Below the pieces are notes generated by a model. That model searched no databases. It was not told the DNA's origin and saw only the letters and a list, made by a program, of their open reading frames with translations. A DNA stretch of 64,000 bases from an uncultured Dokdonia sp. Lineage in GTDB: Bacteria > Bacteroidota > Bacteroidia > Flavobacteriales > Flavobacteriaceae. This document shows, one piece after another, positions 33,282 through 40,856 of this stretch; the first letter of the stretch is position 1, and every line of letters begins with the position of its first letter. Made by a program: the position numbers and the translations under genes. Location of the stretch: contig CANNDF010000001.1 of NCBI GenBank assembly GCA_947503305.1, forward strand, positions 1,116,001-1,180,000, read 5' to 3'.

Positions 33282-34346
33282 CTATTTTATTTCATATCGC
33301 CATCCATATGGATCGTTTGCGCGATTGTATTGAATATCCTTTAATGCTTTTTTGAACTGACTTGCATATCCTTTTTCTTGATGAGGAAGGTCATAGTCTT
33401 TTCCTTGATATCCAAAACTTTTAAATGGAACGACTACAGCAGCAGTACCTGCCCCAAAGATCTCTTTAAGTTGTCCAGATTGAGCTGCGGTAACGATTTC
33501 AGAAACGCTTACTCTACGCACCTCTACTGTAATATCACGGTCCTTTGCTAACTGGATAATACTTTTACGGGTCACACCGTCTAGAATGCGGTCATTGTTT
33601 GGTGCTGTGATTAATGTATCTCCAACTCTAAAAAACACATTCATAGTACCCGCTTCTTCAAGATACTGGTGTGTACTGGCATCTGTCCATACGATCTGTT
33701 GATAGCCTTCTTCTTTTGCTAAATTAGTCGGGTAGAATTGGGAAGCATAATTCCCGGCAGCTTTTGCATATCCTACACCGCCATCGGCTGCACGGCTATA
33801 CTTTTCGGCAAAAAGAACGCTTACTTCTCCAGAATAATATGCCTGTGCAGGAGCGCAAATAATCATAAAACGATAGTTGTCAGATGGAGATGCCGAAACT
33901 CCCGATTGTGTTGCAATTACAAATGGCCGTATGTAAAGTGAATTCCCATCTCCAGATTTAATCCAGGCATCATCTAACTTTAACAATGTTTCTAATCCTT
34001 CAAAAAAGTAATTTTTTGGAAATTCAGGAATCGCTAGACGTGTAGATGATTTATTTATTCGTTCCCAATTTTCTTCTGGACGGAATAACCACGTTTTTCC
34101 ATCATCATCTTTAAAAGCTTTCATCCCTTCAAAAACGGCTTGTCCGTAATGAAATACTTTTGCACTAGGGTCTATACTCATCGGACCATAAGGTGCGATT
34201 TGTGGTTCCTGCCACTTACCATCTACATAATCACAAAAAAACATATGATCTGTAAATACACTACCAAAAGCTAGATTATTAAAATCTACTTCGTCTATTT
34301 TACTGGTCTCTCTTTTTGTGATTTTCATTGCCATTGCTGTATTCAT
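33282..34346 (-). CDS. ilvE: Branched-chain amino acid aminotransferase
   Basis: PLP enzyme for the last step of leucine, isoleucine and valine synthesis. 354 residues, the long BCAT form. Landmarks: PSAKVFHYGQAVFEGMKAF, YIRPFVIATQ, the PLP lysine region VGYAKAAGNYASQ, and ILDGVTRKSIIQLAKD. In-frame ATGs at codons 5 and 7 could be the true start, because a -7 box lies only 4 bases before the first ATG. Confidence 0.92.
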   Translation of the reverse strand: MNTAMAMKITKRETSKIDEVDFNNLAFGSVFTDHMFFCDYVDGKWQEPQIAPYGPMSIDPSAKVFHYGQAVFEGMKAFKDDDGKTWLFRPEENWERINKSSTRLAIPEFPKNYFFEGLETLLKLDDAWIKSGDGNSLYIRPFVIATQSGVSASPSDNYRFMIICAPAQAYYSGEVSVLFAEKYSRAADGGVGYAKAAGNYASQFYPTNLAKEEGYQQIVWTDASTHQYLEEAGTMNVFFRVGDTLITAPNNDRILDGVTRKSIIQLAKDRDITVEVRRVSVSEIVTAAQSGQLKEIFGAGTAAVVVPFKSFGYQGKDYDLPHQEKGYASQFKKALKDIQYNRANDPYGWRYEIK

Positions 34347-34350
34347 AGTG

Positions 34351-34358
34351 CAAATTTA
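34351..34358 (-). promoter_or_regulatory. -7 box of ilvE
   Basis: TAAATTTG on the minus strand, 4 bases before the annotated ATG. Either the transcript is leaderless or the real start is one of the next two in-frame ATGs. Confidence 0.55.
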
Positions 34359-34392
34359 AGAATTTAACATCCGTAAGCTGTCTAGAAATCCA

Positions 34393-34400
34393 TAATTTTG
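34393..34400 (+). promoter_or_regulatory. -7 box of the DUF4920 gene
   Basis: TAATTTTG, 27 bases before the ATG at 34428; divergent from the ilvE box 35 bases away. Confidence 0.5.
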
Positions 34401-34427
34401 CATTGTAATTTTTAAGATATTTCAAAA

Positions 34428-34946
34428 ATGAGAGTATTTATCATAGTTCTTTTAGGAATACTTACATGTGTTGCATGTAAGCAAGGATCAGAAGTAAAAG
34501 AAGACAAGAAAGATGTTGCTATTTCAGAACAACTAACTCAAGTAGTTACTTATGAAAGTTATGGAGCAATGATTACTGCTGATAATAGTTTGACATCTAA
34601 AGGTATACAAGAAACATATGCAGCGTTAAAAGCTGGGGATACCGCTGTTGTAAAGTTTGAGGCACCTATCAATGCGGTATGTAAAAGTAAGGGTTGCTGG
34701 ATGCGCCTTGATATTGCTGAAGAAGAAGTTTTTGTTAAGTTTAAAGATTATGGATTCTTTGTTCCGACAGATACAGAAGGTGAAGCAATTGTAGAGGGGA
34801 AAGCTTATTTAGAAGAAGTATCTGTAGATGAATTAAAACATATGGCCAAAGATGCAGGGAAGACTCCAGAAGAGATTGCTTCCATTACAGCTCCTCAACG
34901 TGAATTGCGTTTTATGGCTGATGGTGTCCTTATCAAAGGTGAATAA
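34428..34946 (+). CDS. DUF4920 lipoprotein
   Basis: 172 residues with a lipoprotein signal (LTCVACKQ, Cys17). The mature domain has TYESYGAMIT, VKFEAPINAVCKSKGCWMRLDI and VKFKDYGFFVPTD, the DUF4920 pattern with a conserved Cys pair (VCKSKGCW) that may bind metal or form a disulfide. Function unknown; exported to the envelope. It precedes mnmD by 5 bases. Confidence 0.78.
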   Translation: MRVFIIVLLGILTCVACKQGSEVKEDKKDVAISEQLTQVVTYESYGAMITADNSLTSKGIQETYAALKAGDTAVVKFEAPINAVCKSKGCWMRLDIAEEEVFVKFKDYGFFVPTDTEGEAIVEGKAYLEEVSVDELKHMAKDAGKTPEEIASITAPQRELRFMADGVLIKGE

Positions 34947-34951
34947 TCAAA

Positions 34952-35635
34952 ATGAAACGAGAAATTATCACAACGGGCGATGGATCAAAAACGATTCATA
35001 TCCCTGAGTGGAATGAGCAATACCATAGTAAGCATGGTGCCATCCAAGAGGCACAGCATGTTTTCTTACGGATGGGATTGCAACAGTATCATAGTAGACC
35101 TACCTATAAAAAATTGACATCGATTAGAATCTTAGAAATAGGTTTTGGAACAGGTCTTAATGCATTACTCACGTATTTTGAAGCACAGCGATTGGGTGCT
35201 ATAATTAAATATACAGGAGTTGAAGCCTATCCTGTGACTCATAAAGAAGCAATGGCTATGGAATATGCTTCTCAATTAAAAGAAGTAAATGCACAAGCTA
35301 TTTTTGATAAAATGCATATGCTATCATGGGAGTCGCCTCAGGAAGTTTCAGAAAATTTTACACTCAATAAAAGGAAACAACGTTTTGAAGAGATCATCGA
35401 TGAAGACGTTTTTGATTTAGTGTATTTTGATGCTTTTGGAGCTAGAGTACAACCTGAGCTATGGAATGAATCTATTTTTCAAAAAATGTACTCGGCTATG
35501 TGTACTCACGGGATTCTTGTAACGTATGCTGCAAAAGGAAGTGTGCGTAGAGCAATGCAAGCTGTAGGTTTTACTGTAGAACGCTTACCTGGACCACCTG
35601 GTAAACGTGAGATGTTAAGAGCTGTAAAAAATTAA
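34952..35635 (+). CDS. mnmD: tRNA 5-methylaminomethyl-2-thiouridine methyltransferase (MnmD)
   Basis: 227 residues, equivalent to the methyltransferase half of MnmC without the FAD oxidase half. Landmarks: NEQYHSKHGAIQEAQHVFL, ILEIGFGTGLNALLTYFEA (SAM loop), and FDLVYFDAFGARVQPELW with the catalytic-type Asp. It completes the mnm5s2U modification at the wobble base of certain tRNAs. The stop overlaps the convergent glutaminase stop by 4 bases. Confidence 0.9.
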   Translation: MKREIITTGDGSKTIHIPEWNEQYHSKHGAIQEAQHVFLRMGLQQYHSRPTYKKLTSIRILEIGFGTGLNALLTYFEAQRLGAIIKYTGVEAYPVTHKEAMAMEYASQLKEVNAQAIFDKMHMLSWESPQEVSENFTLNKRKQRFEEIIDEDVFDLVYFDAFGARVQPELWNESIFQKMYSAMCTHGILVTYAAKGSVRRAMQAVGFTVERLPGPPGKREMLRAVKN

Positions 35636-36546
35636 AATACCGTATCCTGTGTGGCATCGGTAAATAACTCTAAAAATTTCATTCCTCTAAATGAATTTCC
35701 TCTAGCATTTAATTTGGGGCTCCATACACTGATCGCATATTGATTTGGTAATATAGCGGCAATTCCTCCTCCAACACCACTTTTTCCTGGAAGCCCTACT
35801 TTATAGGCAAATTCTCCAGCCTCATCATAAAAACCGCAGGTTTGCATGATAGCATTGATGCGTTTGGATTGAGATGGCGATACGATTTGTTGCCCAGTTT
35901 GGGGTTGTTTGCCTTTATTAGCTAAATAACCAAAGGTTTGTGCCAACTGGCAACAGTTCATTTTTACAGAGCATAAATGGAAATAGAGGTCAATCACTTG
36001 ATCTACATCATTTTTTATATTTCCAAAAGACTTTAAGAAATTGATAAGTGCGTAATTTCTGTATCCAGTATCTTTTTCTGATTGTGCAATTGATGGACAA
36101 TAGGTTATCTCTGAGTTATTAGCCACTTTTTGTATATATTCTAATAAAGCAGTCTTTGGGTTTTTTAAATGGCTACTTAGAATATCACAGATAACAATAG
36201 CACCTGCATTGATCAATGGATTTCTAGGGATTCCATTTTCGGATTCTAATTGAACAAGTGAGTTAAAGGCAGATCCAGAAGGTTCCACATCGATACGCTT
36301 CCAAATATCTTCACCAACTAATGAGATTGCAAAACTCAATGAAAGTACTTTTGCAATACTCTGTATAGAAAAGGGTATCATTGCGTCTCCATAAGTATAT
36401 TGCTCTCCTTTATTTGTGGTAAGACAAACTCCAAAATAATCTGAATCTACTGTGGCTAACTCCGGAATATAGGTGGCAATTGCTCCTTCGCTAGGCATCT
36501 CTTTGACTTGCTGATATGCTATTTCTATTATTTTTTGACAATTCAT
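35632..36546 (-). CDS. glsA: Glutaminase A
   Basis: Hydrolyses glutamine to glutamate and ammonia. 304 residues. Serine-dependent beta-lactamase-like fold: FSIQSIAKVLSLSFAI with the Ser-x-x-Lys dyad, NPLINAGAIVI, and VGLPGKSGVGGGI near the end. Cytoplasmic, typical length. The overlap with mnmD leaves no room for a separate terminator between them. Confidence 0.93.
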   Translation of the reverse strand: MNCQKIIEIAYQQVKEMPSEGAIATYIPELATVDSDYFGVCLTTNKGEQYTYGDAMIPFSIQSIAKVLSLSFAISLVGEDIWKRIDVEPSGSAFNSLVQLESENGIPRNPLINAGAIVICDILSSHLKNPKTALLEYIQKVANNSEITYCPSIAQSEKDTGYRNYALINFLKSFGNIKNDVDQVIDLYFHLCSVKMNCCQLAQTFGYLANKGKQPQTGQQIVSPSQSKRINAIMQTCGFYDEAGEFAYKVGLPGKSGVGGGIAAILPNQYAISVWSPKLNARGNSFRGMKFLELFTDATQDTVF

Positions 36547-36580
36547 AGAGTTAAAGTACTAGAATTTATTATGAAAACTA

Positions 36581-36958
36581 CTATTGATTTTTAAAAAGCT
36601 GTCGTAACCTTTCAAAAATAAAAATACAACCTATTCCCAGTGTATATGCAATAATATCTTTCCAGTCAAATGTAGTACCAAGGACAGTTTTTGCTAGAGT
36701 ATGATTAGAGAGTCCTAATAGATCGATCAATGGCGTGGCTTGTACCCCTTCAATGATATATGCAAAAAAGAGTACAGATAGCGCTATTTTTAAAGAGTTC
36801 GCTTTCGCGAAAGCGGACACCAAAAAATAAAGTAGAATAACAACGAGCATGTCACCTATAAAAGGGCGAATGATGGTGTCATTTATATACAAGGCTATAT
36901 ATATTTCTATTGCTAGAAGGATACAAAACCCAATAAAATACCCTTTATGAAATCTCAT
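36581..36958 (-). CDS. DUF2809 membrane protein
   Basis: 125 residues, four predicted membrane helices (about 8-25, 32-50, 55-75, 100-118), with the family pattern IRPFIGDMLVVILLY and DWKDIIAYTLGI. Function unknown. It lies 34 bases upstream of glsA on the same strand and contains one genome palindrome. Confidence 0.8.
   Translation of the reverse strand: MRFHKGYFIGFCILLAIEIYIALYINDTIIRPFIGDMLVVILLYFLVSAFAKANSLKIALSVLFFAYIIEGVQATPLIDLLGLSNHTLAKTVLGTTFDWKDIIAYTLGIGCIFIFERLRQLFKNQ
36801..36814. repeat. Genome palindrome in the DUF2809 gene
   Basis: Exact copy read as AFAKA in the loop after the second membrane helix (VSAFAKANSL). Confidence 0.9.
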
Positions 36959-36994
36959 GAATTGTTTTTAGATTTTATAGGTTTATTAATGTAT

Positions 36995-37030
36995 AAAACT
37001 ACTTCTGCACAAATATACAGAAGCAGTTTT
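36995..37030 (-). terminator. Terminator of the creD operon
   Basis: AAAACTACTTCTG pairs with CAGAAGCAGTTTT (12 pairs, one mismatch) around a 10-base loop, 37 bases after the creD stop. T-run on the minus strand. Confidence 0.75.
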
Positions 37031-37066
37031 GTAATTGTTAATAGGCGTAATAGGGTATGAAAAATC

Positions 37067-38407
37067 TTAATTTTCATTATTCCAATCAATTTTACGAGAA
37101 GCAAACATGATAATTGTTAATATTACAAATAAGCCTATACTTCCAACAAGTAATGCGTAGTTTTCTAATTGTATTATAACATAAATAAATCCGTAAAGCG
37201 AGGCTAGAGAAGTGCAAATAAGTAATGGAAACCTTATTCCTTTGAGAATCATTTTTGAATATATAGTGATGAGTCCTAGAACAGATAAACTTGCGATTGT
37301 ATATGCTTTAAAAAATGAACTATGTTCAGATATAGAAATAAGAAGTGTATAAAACATTACGAGTGCTAACCCTATCATTACATATTGAAAAGGGTGGATG
37401 TATATTTTACTGATAATTTGGATAAGAAGAAAAACTAATAATGTGAGTCCTATTACCATAAAGCCATATTTACTACTTCGTTCACTTTTTTGGTATTCAT
37501 CTACAGGAATATATAGATCAGTTCCAAAGGAGTAATTTTCTAAATTAGGGAGATTACCAAAAAATGATTGTTCAAATTGTCTATTAATTTGAGACACATT
37601 CCAAGATGCTTTAAAACCATCATTACTAATTACTTTACTTTCATTTTCAGGTAAAAATTTGCCACTAAAACTTGGCGAATGCCAATTTGATTCCATAGCG
37701 ACTTTTGTTTCTTTCCCAATGGGAATAAAAGCGAGTCGTTCACTACCATTAATTTTTGTATCTAAAGTAAATGCAATGGGTTTTGAGCTTTTTAGACCAC
37801 TAATATGGTCTGTACTGAGTGTTCCTAAATTATTTGTATCGTATCTAGGAGTAAGATCATAAGAAGTATTATTTATATGAATTGCTAGTGAGTTTTTTAT
37901 TCCCTTTAAATTAGATGTCATTACTTGTATAGTAGCTTTATCCCAAATAATGTCTTTGTCTTTAATATCTTTCTTAGAAAAATCTATTACAGGTAAGTTC
38001 CCATTCATTGCAATAGAAGAAGTAAAAACGATACTTTCATAAATACCTCTTTTTAATGATTTGGCATCTACATTGGCCTTTATATTTAATGTTTCAGGAA
38101 AGAAGTATGCGTTTTTAATAATTTCAGTAATTGATTCTTCATATTTCTCAGTTTCTTTATTAAACTTTTTTTCTGATATGTATGTTCTGTAAGGAATCTT
38201 TATAATAGGTCCTTGTATTGTAACTTTTTCGCCCCATTTTTCATTAATTTCTTGAGTTACTTCTATTTGTCTAAATGAACGTTCTTTAATAAGGCTTTTT
38301 ACAAATTCAAGGGGAATAAGTAAAATCATTAATAAGAATCCAACAATAAGCATTCTCGCAGTTATTGAATTACGTAACCAGTTTGTAAATTTTGATTTTT
38401 GTTTCAT
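37067..38407 (-). CDS. creD: Inner membrane protein CreD
   Basis: 446 residues: N-terminal helix (about 17-36), a large periplasmic domain (about 37-305, with the WHSPSFSGKFLP landmark) and about six C-terminal helices. CreD is linked to envelope stress and beta-lactam tolerance in proteobacteria; the flavobacterial role is not known. It is the last gene of a three-gene unit with a membrane protein and a winged-helix regulator, and has a copy of their operator just upstream. Confidence 0.88.
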   Translation of the reverse strand: MKQKSKFTNWLRNSITARMLIVGFLLMILLIPLEFVKSLIKERSFRQIEVTQEINEKWGEKVTIQGPIIKIPYRTYISEKKFNKETEKYEESITEIIKNAYFFPETLNIKANVDAKSLKRGIYESIVFTSSIAMNGNLPVIDFSKKDIKDKDIIWDKATIQVMTSNLKGIKNSLAIHINNTSYDLTPRYDTNNLGTLSTDHISGLKSSKPIAFTLDTKINGSERLAFIPIGKETKVAMESNWHSPSFSGKFLPENESKVISNDGFKASWNVSQINRQFEQSFFGNLPNLENYSFGTDLYIPVDEYQKSERSSKYGFMVIGLTLLVFLLIQIISKIYIHPFQYVMIGLALVMFYTLLISISEHSSFFKAYTIASLSVLGLITIYSKMILKGIRFPLLICTSLASLYGFIYVIIQLENYALLVGSIGLFVILTIIMFASRKIDWNNEN

Positions 38408-38423
38408 ATTATATAGATTAAAG

Positions 38424-38442
38424 TACTTTGAAATTCAAAGTA
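38424..38442. promoter_or_regulatory. Operator copy 2, upstream of creD
   Basis: TACTTTGAAATTCAAAGTA, a perfect 19-bp palindrome with a one-base centre, 17-35 bases before the creD ATG. The same core stands before the first gene of the unit. Confidence 0.75.
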
Positions 38443-38463
38443 TAATGATTAAAAAAATAGCTA

Positions 38464-38754
38464 TTATTTACCTAATAGTTTTTCGAGAGCTTCTATATGT
38501 TTTTTAAATGCAGTTTTGCCTTTTCTGGAGGCTCTATAACTTGTATTAGGTTTTCTGCCTATAAACGTCTTATGTACAATAATGTATGCTTCTTTTTCTA
38601 AGGCTTTTGTATGGCTTGCCAGATTTCCGTCGGTAGTGCCTAGTAATTCCTTTAGTTCTTTAAAATCGGCACTTTCATTGACCATAAGCACACTCATAAT
38701 CCCGAGGCGAATACGATGATCAAAGGCTTTGTTTATGTTGGTTATTATTGACAT
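38464..38754 (-). CDS. Winged-helix transcriptional regulator (HTH_34/PF13601-like)
   Basis: 96 residues from the ATG at 38754. An upstream in-frame GTG at 38781 would read through the palindrome and is unlikely. A winged helix: FDHRIRLGIMSVLMVNES, the recognition region FKELKELLGTTDGNLASHTKALE, and a wing with GRKPNTSYRASRKG. This family is common beside creD in Bacteroidota. I infer that it binds the palindromes at 38424 and 39443 and represses its own operon. Confidence 0.85.
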   Translation of the reverse strand: MSIITNINKAFDHRIRLGIMSVLMVNESADFKELKELLGTTDGNLASHTKALEKEAYIIVHKTFIGRKPNTSYRASRKGKTAFKKHIEALEKLLGK

Positions 38755-38763
38755 AATTAAAAT

Positions 38764-38776
38764 GCTTTCGCGAAAG
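38764..38776. repeat. Genome palindrome, 13-bp copy, before the regulator gene
   Basis: GCTTTCGCGAAAG then T instead of C; the 12-bp core is intact. It fills the gap between the upstream gene's stop and the regulator start. Confidence 0.85.
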
Positions 38777-38787
38777 TACACATTGTC

Positions 38788-39435
38788 TTACTTCTTATCA
38801 TATTTAAAGTGCATAATAGTGCCATATATGATATGTAAAACGCCAAACCCGAGAGCCCAAAAATACAATCCATACCCTATAAATTGAGTACTGACAAGAC
38901 CAATGATAACATTGGTAAGCCCTAGATATTTAATGTCACCTAAGGTAAATTTACTCGCGTTAATTAGAGCTAGTCCATAAAAAATTAAAGTACAAGGCGC
39001 TATCAGACCAATGAGACCATACTGTAATAAAATAATACAGAAAGCACCGCCAGTACACAAAGGAATTGCAAAATTTATGAGTAATCGCTTGGAGGAAGCA
39101 TCCCATATTTTCTCTTCCTGTTTTTTGGCTTTACGTGTGGTTAAAATGACTCCTGTAATCACTGCCAGTATTAAAACGATAAGCCCTATAAGTACGAGTT
39201 TAGTGCCAGATGGATGCGCCAAATAAGCATTTATCAAACCAGATAATGATGAATATCGTTCTCCAGATGCTGTCAGTTGTTCTGTAGTAAGAATCGTATG
39301 TGCAACATAGGCTCCTATCAATGCATATATACCTGCCAGTATTCCTGATAACCCACTCAAGGATATAAATCGTGAGGATTTATGCATTATGTTTTTGATA
39401 CTGGCAATGTCTTCTAGATATTTATTGGACTCCAT
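38788..39435 (-). CDS. Membrane protein of the creD operon
   Basis: 215 residues with about six membrane helices (near 22-45, 72-95, 113-135, 136-155, 165-190, 190-207). It begins MESNKYLEDIASIKNIMHKSS, a cytoplasmic lead shared with related flavobacterial proteins. No motif assigns a function. First gene of the unit with the regulator and creD; its promoter carries the operator. Confidence 0.75.
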   Translation of the reverse strand: MESNKYLEDIASIKNIMHKSSRFISLSGLSGILAGIYALIGAYVAHTILTTEQLTASGERYSSLSGLINAYLAHPSGTKLVLIGLIVLILAVITGVILTTRKAKKQEEKIWDASSKRLLINFAIPLCTGGAFCIILLQYGLIGLIAPCTLIFYGLALINASKFTLGDIKYLGLTNVIIGLVSTQFIGYGLYFWALGFGVLHIIYGTIMHFKYDKK

Positions 39436-39442
39436 AATAAAG

Positions 39443-39484
39443 TACTTTGAAATTCAAAGTTAATATTTATTTTAAAATATACAA
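39443..39484 (-). promoter_or_regulatory. Promoter with overlapping operator, creD operon
   Basis: Minus strand: TTG at 39482-39484, a 19-base spacer and TAACTTTG at 39455-39462, consensus in sequence and spacing. The palindrome core CTTTGAAATTCAAAG (39445-39459) overlaps the -7 box and the expected transcription start, as an autorepressor site would. Confidence 0.75.
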
Positions 39485-39544
39485 GTGGAGTAGTGGGATA
39501 AAGTTTTGTTAAAGGTGAGGGTTGTGTTTATTATAAGTCATTTT

Positions 39545-40264
39545 TTAATCTGTTTGACAGATATATTTATTGATCATATATGGTGTAATTTTTTTAAGTG
39601 TCTTTCCTGTTTCTGGATGAAGCCCTAAGGCGGTAAAGTATTCTAATTCTCCTTTTATATTCTTACCATACCATAAGTTTTCTCTTCCATCTTCATTGAA
39701 AAACTTTGTCTTACAATTGGGTATTATTTGTTTAAAATTGAGAATACGTTCTTTTTTATAATATTTTAGTTTTCCATTTGTCAGCTCTTTGGTATCAAAC
39801 GACGCTTCTTTATACTCTCCTATATATTCTTCATTTGAGACTTCTTCAGTCCAGATCATCCATTTTTGTTTATTTATAGAAATAAATAGTACAATTGATA
39901 TTATAACTAATGTAGAAGGAATGATTACTGTTTTATTTTTTTTTATATAATCTACAATTGCATTGGGATTTTTTATATCCGTAATTTTCACATTATTAGA
40001 TTTATTATCTTTTTTGAATTCCTCATAATTAGAATACCCTAAGAAATGGCTTAGGGATTCTTTTACATAGCTTTTTAATTCAATTTTCACATTTTCATCT
40101 TTTTTAATTTCATTTAATTTATCACGTAAGCTTTTCTCTCCATATTGGATATTACTGTCATTGAAAATAAAATCAGAAAGATATTTAGACTTATGAGTTA
40201 ATTTTTTTGACTCCACTTCTTTTTCAGCTTTTATAAAAGCTTTAATAAATAAAGTATTTATCAT
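39545..40264 (-). CDS. Uncharacterised protein with one membrane helix
   Basis: 239 residues. Cytoplasmic N-terminal part (1-110) with a helical KSYVKESLSHFLGYSNYEEFKKD element, a single membrane helix near 113-130 (TVIIPSTLVIISIVLFI), then an extracytoplasmic C-terminal domain rich in Lys, Tyr and Asn. I do not recognise a family. It stands alone at the left end of the accessory region, in AT-rich sequence. Confidence 0.6.
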   Translation of the reverse strand: MINTLFIKAFIKAEKEVESKKLTHKSKYLSDFIFNDSNIQYGEKSLRDKLNEIKKDENVKIELKSYVKESLSHFLGYSNYEEFKKDNKSNNVKITDIKNPNAIVDYIKKNKTVIIPSTLVIISIVLFISINKQKWMIWTEEVSNEEYIGEYKEASFDTKELTNGKLKYYKKERILNFKQIIPNCKTKFFNEDGRENLWYGKNIKGELEYFTALGLHPETGKTLKKITPYMINKYICQTD

Positions 40265-40650
40265 AATAAGTTGATTTTTAGAAAGTTGAATTTCATTTTG
40301 TTAATACGATAGTTGAATTTCCGGAGGGAAATATTATGGAAATAATATTCCCAAAATTTTCCTTTTCCTATCCATTCTTTCCTAGTTCATCTCACTTTAT
40401 TTGCCTCAGAATTAATCAACACCCTAGTCGCAATAGGGTTTGCGAAATCGATTTTTTCTGTACTGGGACTATAGTCAAGTAACTTGGTGTATTCAAGTTG
40501 AGAAGTATATATATCAAGTTACTTCTACAGTCACCACTTCTCAAAATTAGGGAGACGTCTCTTCACATTTTTTAACGCGATACGTCATCGCAACATTCAA
40601 TTATTCGATAACCCGGACAGCCATTGGTCTGTCCAAAAACTAATAACAAA
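40265..40650 (+). promoter_or_regulatory. Dyad-rich leader before the polyproline lipoprotein and two-component genes
   Basis: No gene in 386 bases, but many dyads. Hairpin 40326-40352 (11 pairs, one bulge). ACCCTA/TAGGGT 40421-40439. GACTATAGTC 40467-40476. AAGTAACTTG (40477-40486) with CAAGTTACTT (40515-40524). TTGAGAAGT (40498-40506) with ACTTCTCAA (40536-40544). GAGACGTCTC 40552-40561. GGACAG/CTGTCC 40615-40634. The fourth and fifth pairs interleave, the topology of a pseudoknot or of alternative folds. No consensus -7 box is seen; the nearest is TTTATTTG at about 40397-40404. Confidence 0.55.
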
Positions 40651-40815
40651 ATGAAAAAATTAAGTTTGATTATACTTACGGTTTTCCTCAATATGGCACT
40701 TTTTTCGTGCACTCCAGAGGAATTAACAGAAGATACGCAAGAACCTTTGGCATGTTGTGGGGATGGAGGAAATATTCCACCTCCTCCACCTCCACCTCCG
40801 CCAGGAGGAAATTAA
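40651..40815 (+). CDS. Small lipoprotein with polyproline tail
   Basis: 54 residues. Lipoprotein signal with LFSC (Cys20), a short acidic linker, ACCGDGG, then nine prolines and GGN at the end. I choose the ATG at 40651 because a lipoprotein signal starts there; the frame is open 27 bases further up. Nine consecutive prolines should stall ribosomes unless EF-P relieves them. The kinase gene starts 41 bases later. Function unknown: ligand for the kinase, envelope spacer or regulatory leader peptide are all possible. Confidence 0.7.
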   Translation: MKKLSLIILTVFLNMALFSCTPEELTEDTQEPLACCGDGGNIPPPPPPPPPGGN

Positions 40816-40856
40816 TTAATAGTAGTTAACTGCTATTTAGTTAGTACTTTAGAGGG

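Noticed and set aside
40265-40650. CRISPR array or attachment site in the dyad-rich leader
   Set aside because: The repeats are inverted and interleaved, not regular direct repeats with spacers; no cas, integrase or tRNA is near.
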